Assembly: GCF_037975245.1 (NCBI RefSeq)
Contig: NC_092577.1
Span: forward strand, 3,114,501 to 3,178,500
Length of the DNA: 64,000 nt
Origin: Apostichopus japonicus
Taxonomy: Eukaryota; Echinodermata; Holothuroidea; Aspidochirotida; Stichopodidae
Direction of reading: 5' to 3'
Each line of letters opens with the position of its first letter. Within the stretch, counting starts at the first letter, position 1. Positions 13,601-25,600 of this stretch are shown here, piece by piece. The notes under the pieces were generated by a model that saw only the letters and a program-made list of their open reading frames with translations, did not search any database and was not told where the DNA came from. The translations under genes were made by a program, and so were the position numbers.

Positions 13601-16600
13601 ATGACATGGTCTACTTATTCTCATTTCAGATACTATCCCACCCGAGTTCAGCAACTGTCCAAATGACGCACAGGTGACAAACACTCCAACACTTGGCACT
13701 GCTATAGTGATGTGGGTAGAGCCCACGGCCACCGATAACAACCTCCCGCCATCAGTTTCGTCCACAAGTTCCTCGGGTGACCTCTTTGACATCGGGGTTA
13801 CTGATGTTATTTACACAGCTACTGATTCCTTTGGTCTAGAAACCGTCTGTAATTTCACCGTTACGGTGGTCGGTGAGTGATTTGAGTGTTCTTTAACAGC
13901 CTTTCTCCCCGTATCTATATTTTATTCAAGTGTGAAGTGTGTAAAGTGTGTGCAAATACTAAGCATGAGTGAGTCCGACGGAGCATTGAAGAGTGATATT
14001 TTCTTTAAAATAACTAGTCTTTGTTGATATATCTTAACATTTACCAAATTTGTCATCAGAACAGTCAGTTGGCACATGAGCTTTCTCCCTGCAATATTCA
14101 TTTTTTTCTTCGCAAAGCTTTAAAACTGAAATATATGCCTCTTGTCGGTAAATTTGCGATTGACCTGTAACGACCCTACTTCCCAAAACAAATTAAAGAG
14201 AGCATCTTTCGTGTAACTTTTTTGGCCTTTTTTTTTAGACTTTTTTTTTTTAGACATTTTTTTTTAGAATTTATTTTTTGGGTAGGATGATAGGTTTCAG
14301 TTCTTCTCATGTTAACTATGTGAATGTTTGCAACATCTGGTTCAAGGATGCATTATAATGCTGTGTTGAACTCATTTCGATATCTGGTAACGAGCATCGC
14401 TATATTGTGCTCAGTTAATATCTGTCATTGGGTAATGGGTACATCAATATTTATAATTGCATTTCGGTCGTCAGAGTCCACCAGGTTTCTGTTCCGAAAA
14501 AAAAACCAAATCAGCTTTGGAGGTTATTCGTCTGCATCAAATTAACATGCGATTGTAAAGAAATTCCCTGAAATAGGTAAAAGCTGTAAACTGTTGTCGG
14601 TTCAGAGAGGTTTTAGAGAGAGTAAAATGAAAACAAAAATATGAATATCAAAATAGTGGTAGGCCCTATGATATAACAGAAAGTGAGTTTTACTGGCTAA
14701 ATTTGGGGCTGTATTTCACCATATGAAACAATTCTACACATCTCTCCTACTGTGTATATGTTACTCGGTCTTGGTCATTTGTTATTATTTGTTTATTATT
14801 TGTTTATTATTTGTTTATTATTTGTTATTATTTGTTATTATTTTTTAAAATTTTTTAAATTAAATTTTCTTTTATATTATTATTTATTAACATTGACATA
14901 TTTATTGGAACAACCAGATTTGCTGTTTTGGACACCCAAAGGTAATGTCTGAATGGTTTTCCTTAAAAATTTGTCCTGATAATGGATTACTTCTTTCCTA
15001 TTTTACAAACCATAATTCATAAAAACAAATTTTGCCACGTTCTGATAATGATTCTGAATACTGCAATTTTGTAGTGTTTGTAAATATATATATATGTGCA
15101 CATGTGCTAACATATCATTCATAATAAGGATAGATGAATTCAATATATTTAACTGAAAATTTTTTTCTTTCTGATTATTTCACTCAGACAATGAAGACCC
15201 CGTCGTGGACTACTGCCCGGGCGATATTGAGGAAGACGCGGCGCCGGGACAAGTCTCAAAGACCATCAGTTGGTTTCCCGCTAACGCGACCGATAACAGT
15301 GGGTCTGTTTCGGTATCTGAGAGCCACGTTCCGGGGTCAGAGTTCACCCTGCAGACAACCCGAGTCAGGTATACATTCACAGATCCATCGGGAAATGATG
15401 TCAGCTGCATCTTTGATGTCACCTTGAATGGTAAGAATCCCGATCAGGGGATGGTTTGTCCTGAATGCGGAACCCCCATGTACAACAAATAAAAAAAATG
15501 ACACCTCCCGCAAGATGCAGTGGGATATTTACTAACACAGTATCGCAGGGTTTCTCCTAGTGTGAAGGACGTCTCGTTTAGTTTTGAAAGTGGTTTGGTG
15601 CACGTTATTTCGCATCACCTCACGTGACCAATAAAATGGACACCGTGCACTAGTATCTTACTGTCGTCATCGGGAGTGGACCTTTTCTTCAGTGTTGCAC
15701 TTATTTTTTTTTGGCAGAAAAGTCCCATATTTTGGCAAAGTTTTTTTCTGAAGTTTCGTATCCTAACATCGATAGATATTGAAGATCCAGGCCTAGAGTC
15801 CTACTGGAGGGAATCGTATTTTAATCTGCCGGGATATGGATCAGATGAGTGAGGGGGCTATGATAGATGGCAAGATAAAAGTTTGGATGATATCAAAAAG
15901 GAAATATGTCGTTATATCGTTTCAGATGGCACGAGTCCTGTATTCAGCGGGTGTCCCAGTGACATTGCGACCCAAACAGATGCTGGCCGGCCCTTTGCTA
16001 CCGTGGACTGGACCGCACCGGTGGCCACGGATGAATCGGGTACACCTCTGGTTCAGACGACCAACGCTCCCAATTCCCAGTTCTTGATTGGCGTCACGGA
16101 AGTCATTTATACGGCCATGGATGCTGCCGGCAATGTGGAGTATTGCGCCTTCAATGTTACGGTTATTGGTGAGGATGGAAGTCTCGGGGAAATTTTTTAT
16201 CTGGTACCACATAGCAAAATGATACTACACAAAGGGGGCAATGCTCAGGGAGTAAGGTATCTGGGGGCATAAGGTATTACATAGCAAAATGATACTACAC
16301 AAAGGGGGCAATTCTCAGGGAGTAAGGTATCTGGGGGAATAAGGTATTACATAGCAAAATGATACTACACAAAGGGGGCAATGCTCAGGGAGTTAAGGTA
16401 TCTGGGGGAATAAGGTATTACATAGCAAAATGATACTACACAAAGGGGGCAATGCTCAGGGAGTAAAGGTATCTGGGGGAGTAAGGTATTACATAGCAAA
16501 ATGATACTACACAAAGGGGGCAATGCTCAGGGAGTTAAGGTATCTGGGGGAATAAGGTATTACATAGCAAAATGATACTACACAAAGGGGGCAATGCTCA

Positions 16601-19600
16601 GGGTGTATTAGGTATCTGGGGGAGTAAGGTATTACATAGCAAAAAGTTAAAAAAGAAACATCAGGGGAGCCAAGTGTTCCCATCTCGTTTAGGCTTGATG
16701 AGGCCACAAATAAATGAGGCCACATGTGGGAGGTAACTCCCCAGCAGATGTTTGGGAATCCGGTTTTGGATGGTACTTTCACATGTTCTCTACATCTGTT
16801 ACCGAAAAGATAGAAACTGTAGGTTGCAGTGTTTTGCCATGAAGTTATAAACGTATTTTCTTGTTTGTCTACATAACTAAAAAAGCTAAAAAGTGAAAAG
16901 GAAAAAAAAAACATGGATTGTGTTTACATATACCATCAAACCACTTTATAAGTGGGACCATTCGCTCAATAGGGGGAGAACCTGTCGGTAAATGCGTGGT
17001 AATTTTTTAAAATTTTTTTATATCTGGATGACAGGAGGATTTAAATTTTCAATTAAGAAGACCGCTACGCCGTTTAATTAATATTCCTTTAAAATTCTAC
17101 TTGACACAGATGACGAACCACCGGTGCTGAATGACTGCCCGCTTAACACGACTTTAGACGTAACTGCACTATTGAACTTCTTGGTGGTCTCCTGGGAGGC
17201 ACCGACCGTCACAGAGAATGACCCCGGCTATACCCTGACCTCCAACGTCAACCCGGGAATAAGTGTCCCCATAGGCAGTAGGGAAGTCACGTATCTTGTT
17301 GTGGACCCTTCTGGAAACGAAGATTCCTGCAGTTTTACCATAACCGTTGAGGGTGAGTGACGACGTTTTAAGCTCAGTACCGCTTCATCAGTAGACCGAG
17401 GGGGACAGTCTTGGCGGCAAGGGGAAGGGTCACTGATTTCAAGGATTGGTGGATTAACTTGGCGGGAGAGAGTTGGGGTGGGGGTGGGGATGGGGGTGGG
17501 GTGTTTAGGATGCATTCTTGTCAGCTTTCTCTGTTGTATACCAAGATTGTAATTACTGGTAAAATTTCACCTTATTTTAATTTCAGAACAAATTGAAGTA
17601 CTTTTCTTACTGAACTGAAAAAAATATTGATGTTTGAAATAGATGCTATATGGGGACAAAAAATTTGATCATTTTAGGGGAAAATGTTTCAGATTGAAAG
17701 GTCTCCTATTGATACCATTGCTCTGTTGGGGCATGATGTATTCTCCTTGCAAAAAAAATAGGAAGGATGCTATTCTGCTGGTTGTAATTGGTTGCTTAAA
17801 CAACATTGCTAGAGATTTGTTCATCCTTAGGTCCAAACCACATCCTAGCATTTTGAAATGGCAAATACATGATTTTTGTGTTAGATTTGGTGATATTTTG
17901 TGGGATGTATCTATAAAGCAATTGCAAAGTGAATGTCATAACAAACAATTGAGGCAGAAAATGTTTGCATTTATAACAGTTTGAGCAAGTTTTATCCACA
18001 CGAGAGAAAAGTTTCTATGAAACATGTATATTTCGATGAAACTCTGCCATGCGTACAGAGTATGTTACGAGCATACACGAACAGCTCCGGGATATAAATC
18101 AACAGGAAAAGTCAAAACTTTTGAAGGGTCTTGCAGTTAAGCTTGCACGGTTTCGTGAAAACTTACAACCCTAATGTTAGGCCTAGCTATCCACCCTCAA
18201 GCACTGGTAATGGCGTGTGCCGATCGTAGCTGACAATGTCCTCTATCAGAAATGCTTACTATTGTTGTAATTTACTTTCATATTGCAAAAAGTACAGTAA
18301 ATGGGAGAAACCAAAGTCAACAAATGATGGATGGAAGCTTTAACTTTGTTTTTTCCAGTATTTGCAATTCACATTTGGTTTTTTCTGCTTTTTCGGTTTT
18401 CTTAAAATAAAAAATAGTACCGAAATTCGGTCGGAAAAAAACTGGTTTCGGTACTAAAACCGGTTTACCGTGCAAGCCTACTTGCCGTGATCACATTTCA
18501 GACTGCTTTAATACTGTTATCCAGCGTTGCCAGCGTTAGCGTTTTTACACTAGATTTAGCGTTTTTAGTCTTTTCTGGGGTTCTAGCGTACGTTTCTTCT
18601 AATTTTGGTAATTCTAGCGTTTTTTGCCTAAAACTAGATAAATTTACCAAAAATAGACTATTTTTCAGATTTTTAAGACCAAATTCTTACTTGGAGACCC
18701 ATCCAAATTTAGTGTGAGCATTTTTGCCCAATCTTCGGAATTTCCTACCGAAAATTTCCATATTTTTTCAAATTTTCTGGGTCAGACTATCACTGAAATC
18801 AACTATTCAAAATCTGTTTTGTGATCGGTGACCATTCATCTTACGAATCTGTGCTAAATTGACTCAAAACAACACGAAAGTTAGGGAAACTACCATGTAG
18901 CATTTTCTGGGGTTTTATTTTCGCAAATCTAGCGTTTTTTCGTCAACTGTCGCTGGTAACGCTGCTGTGATCTACTTTCCTGACCAGAGTTAATTAATAG
19001 ATTGATTAGCTGTGCAAACTAGGTTATGTTCAATTAACCAGACCATGAAAAAATTCTGGCTTTTTACTGGCTGACTACTAACAGGGGAAAATAAAATACA
19101 TGGGCGAGTATCTCCCAGTGGACATGATTCAACTGGTTTTACTCCACCACCACTAGCGAGACGAAGGATGGCAGGTTTGGTGATACCCTGGATGTTATCA
19201 CGCAACACTTTTCAGTGACGCTTGGCGCCCTCCCTTTCCCAGTCAGTCCTCTTTCCTCCTTTACCACGTCAAGACATGATGATTGTTGTTGTTCTGTGGA
19301 AGAGTGTTCACAGTAAAAATGTTTCACTTCAAATCAATTCAAAACCTGGGGTATGTTTTTGGCTATCTGTACAATGTAATTATATAAGACTTCATTTTAC
19401 CAGCAATTCCCTGATCGAAGATAGACAACTTTTCCAAGAAATATACAAACTTATTATTATACCCCGTAGGACCTCGCGCAAGTTCGACCAGGGGTTAAAC
19501 TCCTTTTGATTTGAAGTGAAACATTCCCTGTGGGGGTGGGGTAGGTGGGTTATCAATCATCTAGCAAAGAATCGGCATAATTTGTTACTGTCATTACTGT

Positions 19601-22600
19601 CCAGCACTGTCCAGCACTGTCCAGCACTGTCTACAATACTTTTCTCCTTACATCGTCCACCACTGGAATAATACTTTATGATGTTTTCAGATCCGCACCC
19701 ACCCACCATCAGTAACTGCCCTGTCAATTTGAACAGCAGTATGGATTTGGGCGAAGTATTTGCCACTGTTGTTTGGGCACCCCCTACGGCCACCGACAAC
19801 GATCTCGTTACACTGACCTCCAACTATGACCCAGGGGATACATTTCCAGATGGCACAACAACGGTGACTTACGTCGCCGTCGACCCCTCGGGAAATATGG
19901 CATCATGTGACTTCAACGTGACGGTAGATGGTGAGTTGATGGGACCTTACTCCTTTCAGATGATCATTCATATATTCATTTATTCATATATTCGTTTATT
20001 ATGTCTGTCGTGAACACTTAGTCACTATCGTTGTTCATGGGTGTGTGTGTTGTAAGCAGTCACTGGATTGGACTAGTAGATGGTGAGTTGATGGGACCTT
20101 ACTCCTTCAGATTATCATTCATATATTCATTTATTCATATATTCGTTTATTATGTCTGTCGTGAACACTTAGTCACTATCGTTGTTCATGGGTGTGTGTG
20201 TGTTGTAAGCAATCACTGGATTGGACTAGTAGATGGTGAGTTGATGGGACCTTACTCTTTCAGATGATCATTCATATATTCATTTATTCATATATTCGTT
20301 TATTATGTCTGTCGTGAACACTTAGTCACTATTGTTGTTCATTGTGTGTGTGTGTGTTGTAAGCAATCACTGGATTGGACTAGTAGATGGTGAGTTGATT
20401 GGACCTTAATCCTTCAGATTATCATTCATATATTCATTTATTCATATATTCGTTTATTATGTCTGTCGTGAACACTTAGTCACTATTGTTGTTCATTGTG
20501 TGTGTGTGTGTTGTAAGCAATCACTGGATTGGACTAGTAGATGGTGAGTTGATGGGACCTTAATCCTTCAGATTATCATTCATATATTCATTTATTCATA
20601 TATTCGTTTATTATGTCTGTCGTGAACAATTAGTCACTATTGTTGTTCATTGTGTGTGTGTGTGTTGTAAGCAATCACTGGATTGGACTAGTAGATGGTG
20701 AGTTGATGGGACCTTACTCCTTTCAGATTATCATTCATATATTCATTTATTCATATATTCGTTTATTATGTCTGTCGTGAACACTTAGTCACTATTGTTG
20801 TTCATTGTGTGTGTGTGTGTTGTAAGCAATCACTGGATTGGACTAGTAGATGGTGAGTTGATGGGACCTTACTCCTTTCAGATGATCATTCATATATTCA
20901 TTTATTCATATATTCGTTTATTATGTCTGTCGTGAACACTTAGTCACTATTGTTGTTCATTGTGTGTGTGTGTGTTGTAAGCAATCACTGGATTGGACTA
21001 GTAGATGGTGAGTTGATGGGACCTTACTCCTTTCAGATGATCATTCATATATTCATTTATTCATATATTCGTTTATTATGTCTGTCGTGAACACTTAGTC
21101 ACTATTGTTGTTCATTGTGTGTGTGTGTGTTGTAAGCAATCACTGGATTGGACTAGTAGATGGTGAGTTGATGGGACCTTACTCCTTTCAGATGATCATT
21201 CATATATTCATTTATTCATATATTCGTTTATTATGTCTGTCGTAAACACTTAGTCACTATTGTTGTTCATTGTGTGTGTGTTGTAAGCAATCACTGGATT
21301 GGACTAGTAGATGGTGAGTTGATGGGACCTTACTCCTTTCAGATGATCATTCATATATTCATTTATTCATATATTCGTTTATTATGTCTGTCGTGAACAC
21401 TTAGTCACTATTGTTGTTCATTGTGTGTGTGTGTGTTGTAAGCAATCACTGGATTGGACTAGTAGATGGTGAGTTGATGGGACCTTACTCCTTTCAGATG
21501 ATCATTCATATATTCATTTATTCATATATTCGTTTATTATGTCTGTCGTAAACACTTAGTCACTATCGTTGTTCATGGGTGTGTGTGTTGTAAGCAATCA
21601 CTGGATTGGACTAGTAGATGGTGAGTTGATGGGACCTTACTCCTTTCAGATGATCATTCATATATTCATTTATTCATATATTCGTTTATTATGTCTGTCG
21701 TGAACACTTAGTCACTATTGTTGTTCATTGTGTGTGTGTGTGTTGTAAGCAATCACTGGATTGGACTAGTAGATGGTGAGTTGATGGGACCTTACTCCTT
21801 TCAGATGATCATTCATATATTCATTTATTCATATATTCGTTTATTATGTCTGTCGTAAACACTTAGTCACTATTGTTGTTCATTGTGTGTGTGTGTGTTG
21901 TAAGCAATCACTGGATTGGACTAGTAGATGGTGAGTTGATGGGACCTTACTCCTTTCAGATGATCATTCATATATTCATTTATTCATATATTCGTTTATT
22001 ATGTCTGTCGTGAACACTTAGTCACTATTCTTGTTCACTGTGTGTGTGTGTGTTGTAAGCAATCACTGGATTGGACTAGTAGCTAGGTTTGTTCCAGGCT
22101 TGGGGCGATTACATCTGAATATAATCGATTACGATTACTTGAGAATGTATGATTACGATTACGATTACAGCCTAAAGTTAAAGTAATCGATTACGATTAC
22201 ATTGTAATGTAATCGTGATTACAATTATGATTACATTGTGGTTACTTGCACAATCCTCTGCATATCTATCATAACTCTCTGCCGGGAAATAGGGCAATGA
22301 AATAGGGCAAAGGAAGGGCATTTACAGTATATACGGACAAAATTGTGGAAGTATATCTACAATTCCTACCAGGCATTACACATTTATGCCTTAACACGTT
22401 TAAGATGTGTCACCCATAAGTCCAGTAAAAAATACAATTTAAACAGACAAAGAGTAAACAGACAAATACTAAAGTAAAACAAATGAAGATTTTCATGCAA
22501 CACTATATTTTGTAAACTAATAATTTCTGCATAGGGTGTGTCTTGTCAGCCTGACTGTTATTGTTAGTTAAGTGTTTAATATATACTAATGAAATAATTT

Positions 22601-25600
22601 TCTATAATCAGCACACCATGTCAACTAATGTCAACCAGTTGTGTATGCAAAAGGATTGTGAACGCTGAGAGGCAGCATTGAACAGAATAATTCAGGTGAT
22701 AAAAAATCCTTGAATATGGCGATCAAGTCCCCAGTACTTCTTAGTATAAGTTTATTGTGCCAGAAAATTCTAGAAGCAGGAACACTTCTTTGGTCACACT
22801 AAAAGCCAATAGTAAGAATTAGTTTTAATCATTTCTACTAATTTTGCCCTTCTCATTCAAATTTCACTGTAATCATAAATGTAATACGATTACGATTACT
22901 TTGCCCTTGTAATCGATTACGATTACTTTGTAATTTTCACAAAAGTAATCGATTACGATTACGATTACTTCAAAAAATGTAATCGATTGTAATCGATTAC
23001 GATTACTGATTACGATTACCCCAAGCCTGGTTTGTTCATGATGTGTTGTAAGCAATCACTGGATTGGACTAGTAGCTAGGTTTATTCATTGTGTTTTGTA
23101 ACAGTCTGTAACTGACTTGGACTAGTAGGTAGGTATGTTCATTTATTTGTGTTGTAAACACAGTCACTGGATTGCATTTTATATATCATAATCACTACAA
23201 GTCACTGGGTTCATTAAGTGGTTTGTAAGCTGTCATCACTGTTACATGGTTAAGTTAGGTTAAGCTTGCCAAATGCAGTATTGTAAGCACTCACAGCCAT
23301 TACTAAATTTGACGTGAATCTGTTTACTGAATCACCAGCGGGTAAATAATACCCCTGGGTATTTTCTGCGATCTGAGAGGTAAGGATAGACTGCATTTTT
23401 TTGAGTGTAGCCCATAGAAAGGATTCTCCCTGCTCACACTGCTATTGGTAATGATGGTTCAGTCACTTTGTGCGTTGGCCGGAAAAACGGATCCACCAAA
23501 AGATTGGCAAATCAATCGACCAAAACAAAAAGAGAAGCGTATCAAATATATTCGCACAAGAAAAAAGTACAAAAATAATACCGTTGGACAATTTTCTTGT
23601 TCCTCAGACCGTGAGCCACCGTCCATTATGGTTTGTCCAACTGACTTCGCCATTGGTCAAGAACCCGGAGAAGTCTTTGGAATTGCCGATTGGACTATCC
23701 CCACGGTAACGGATAACGTCAACGTGACCTTCTTCTACCAGTCCTTCATACCTCCCGGCCAGATGAACCTCGGTAGCAAGGCGGTATCGTACCTCGCAAG
23801 AGACGATGCCGGCAATCAAGCCGTCTGTGCTTTCATCGTCACAGTGCTAGGTAAATTACAAAAATAAGAAACTTTGAGGGATAACTCAACCGGTATCCCA
23901 TAGCAACAGTGCTTCACAAAGGGGGAAACTCTCAGGGAATAAGGCATCGCACAGCAAAAATAAACAAAAAATTACATCCCTCAGCCCCCCTCCTCCCCCT
24001 CCCCCCCAAAAAAGATGATTTTGCATCTCCAAGAGGTGGTTCCCCCTCCTCTCGGACTCGAAAAGCGATATTCACCGGAAGGATGGTTAATCATGACTAT
24101 TTACCCTATTGCTTTTTCTTCCAGACACTACCCCTCCAGGGATAAGAAATTGCCCCAACAACATGGTAATACAGTCTGCTCTGCCAGGACTGAACTACAA
24201 CAGTGTCTTCTTTAGGGAACCAGTGGCAAAGAGTGAGAGCAACAGAGTGACGGTGACCAGCACCCACGAACCGTTTGACAACTTCACCATCGGCACGACG
24301 CCCGTCGTCTACACCTTCACGGACTCGGTCGGGAACCAGGCCAACTGTACGTTCATGGTACTCATCCAAGGTCAGTATATTGTCACTTTCTGTGCACTTC
24401 GTAACATGTGGAGCTCTACATGGTCGGCACTCGTTGAAAAACTATCAGTGATGCTGCAAATATTTGGCGTAACTAGTTATATTAAAGGCATTGAAGGCTC
24501 GCCCCAAACCAAGTGCCGCGCTCTGAAAAAGTTAACTTTCCGTTGCTTGCAGATGACATTTTCTTCTTGTCACTACAAAATGCAGACAGTAATGAAACAT
24601 GATACATTGTTGTCTTTTATCTAGACCTGAGTTGTCCATCTCTGCTATATGTACATCTCTGTACATCTCTGTTATATGTACATCTCTGTTATATGTACAT
24701 CTCTGCTATATGTGTTGTGGGTATTGACCGTAACTTTATGTATTGACTGTACACTAGCGTCTTATTACCGACGGTAGCAAACTGTGTGTGTATTTTCTGG
24801 GATCGATGGTGGTGTCTAACACTTCTGTTACACCTCATTTGAAACTAGGTCAGATTACCAGCATGAGACGTTTCTTTGTGCGCGAGTCTTCACACACTTT
24901 AACAGTCGGCTGTCAACAGCATTTTCTGCATACGCCAAAAAAAAAGAAAAAGGAAAAAGAAATACCCCCAAAGGGAATCGTACCCCAGAAAAACGGGGGA
25001 GAAAAAGAAGAAAGATTATACCACTTTTTTTTCTTTTGAAGAAATGACCTGATAGAGATATCGGTAAAGGATCAATTAATCAATGAATTTGTCAAAGGTA
25101 AATAGTGTGGAACGTCATCAATGTATGTTCTGCTGTTTCAATGAAATTTGACAGCATTTTTGGCGGGGATTATAGTAGAATTAAAAAAAAAAAAATCAAA
25201 AAATATTCAGTGGATATATGACAATCTTGATTAAGGTATCCAAACCACAGTTGATTTTAATAGACGACTTTGACAGTGAGTATATTTTGCAGGGAAATAA
25301 AATGGCTGTCTTAATTAGCTTTCTATAGCCCTTCTAAAGAAGTGATTCTAAACAATAGCCACTAAACATGTTGTATTTGTGAACTGAATATTGGAAAATG
25401 ATTGCCATGACCACAACGTTGTACAATTTAAGAATATGGTTGGATTATCAGATCAGATGGATTATCCCAGTGGCAGAGTGTCCATACAGTCAGAGGGGGC
25501 GGATGCCCCCCCCCCTGACGGACTCAAATGGACTGCCGGCGCCCTTTTCAGCTTTTTACCACTTTTTACTTATTCGCGATTATTGACTTTTTGATGCATG

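Larger units (their letters stand above)
17353..19690. other. Intron after HYR exon 7
   Basis: No exon seen. It holds a G-rich patch (17470-17505), two neighbouring hAT-like elements (18138-18480, 18522-18964), an inverted repeat (19318-19525) and a short 12-bp repeat of tgtccagcac (about 19600-19630). A 113-residue open frame at 17643-17984 shows no family features. Confidence 0.6.

Noticed and set aside
17643-17984. 113-residue open frame
   Set aside because: No recognised domain, splice context or conserved motif; could be an old transposon fragment but not supported.
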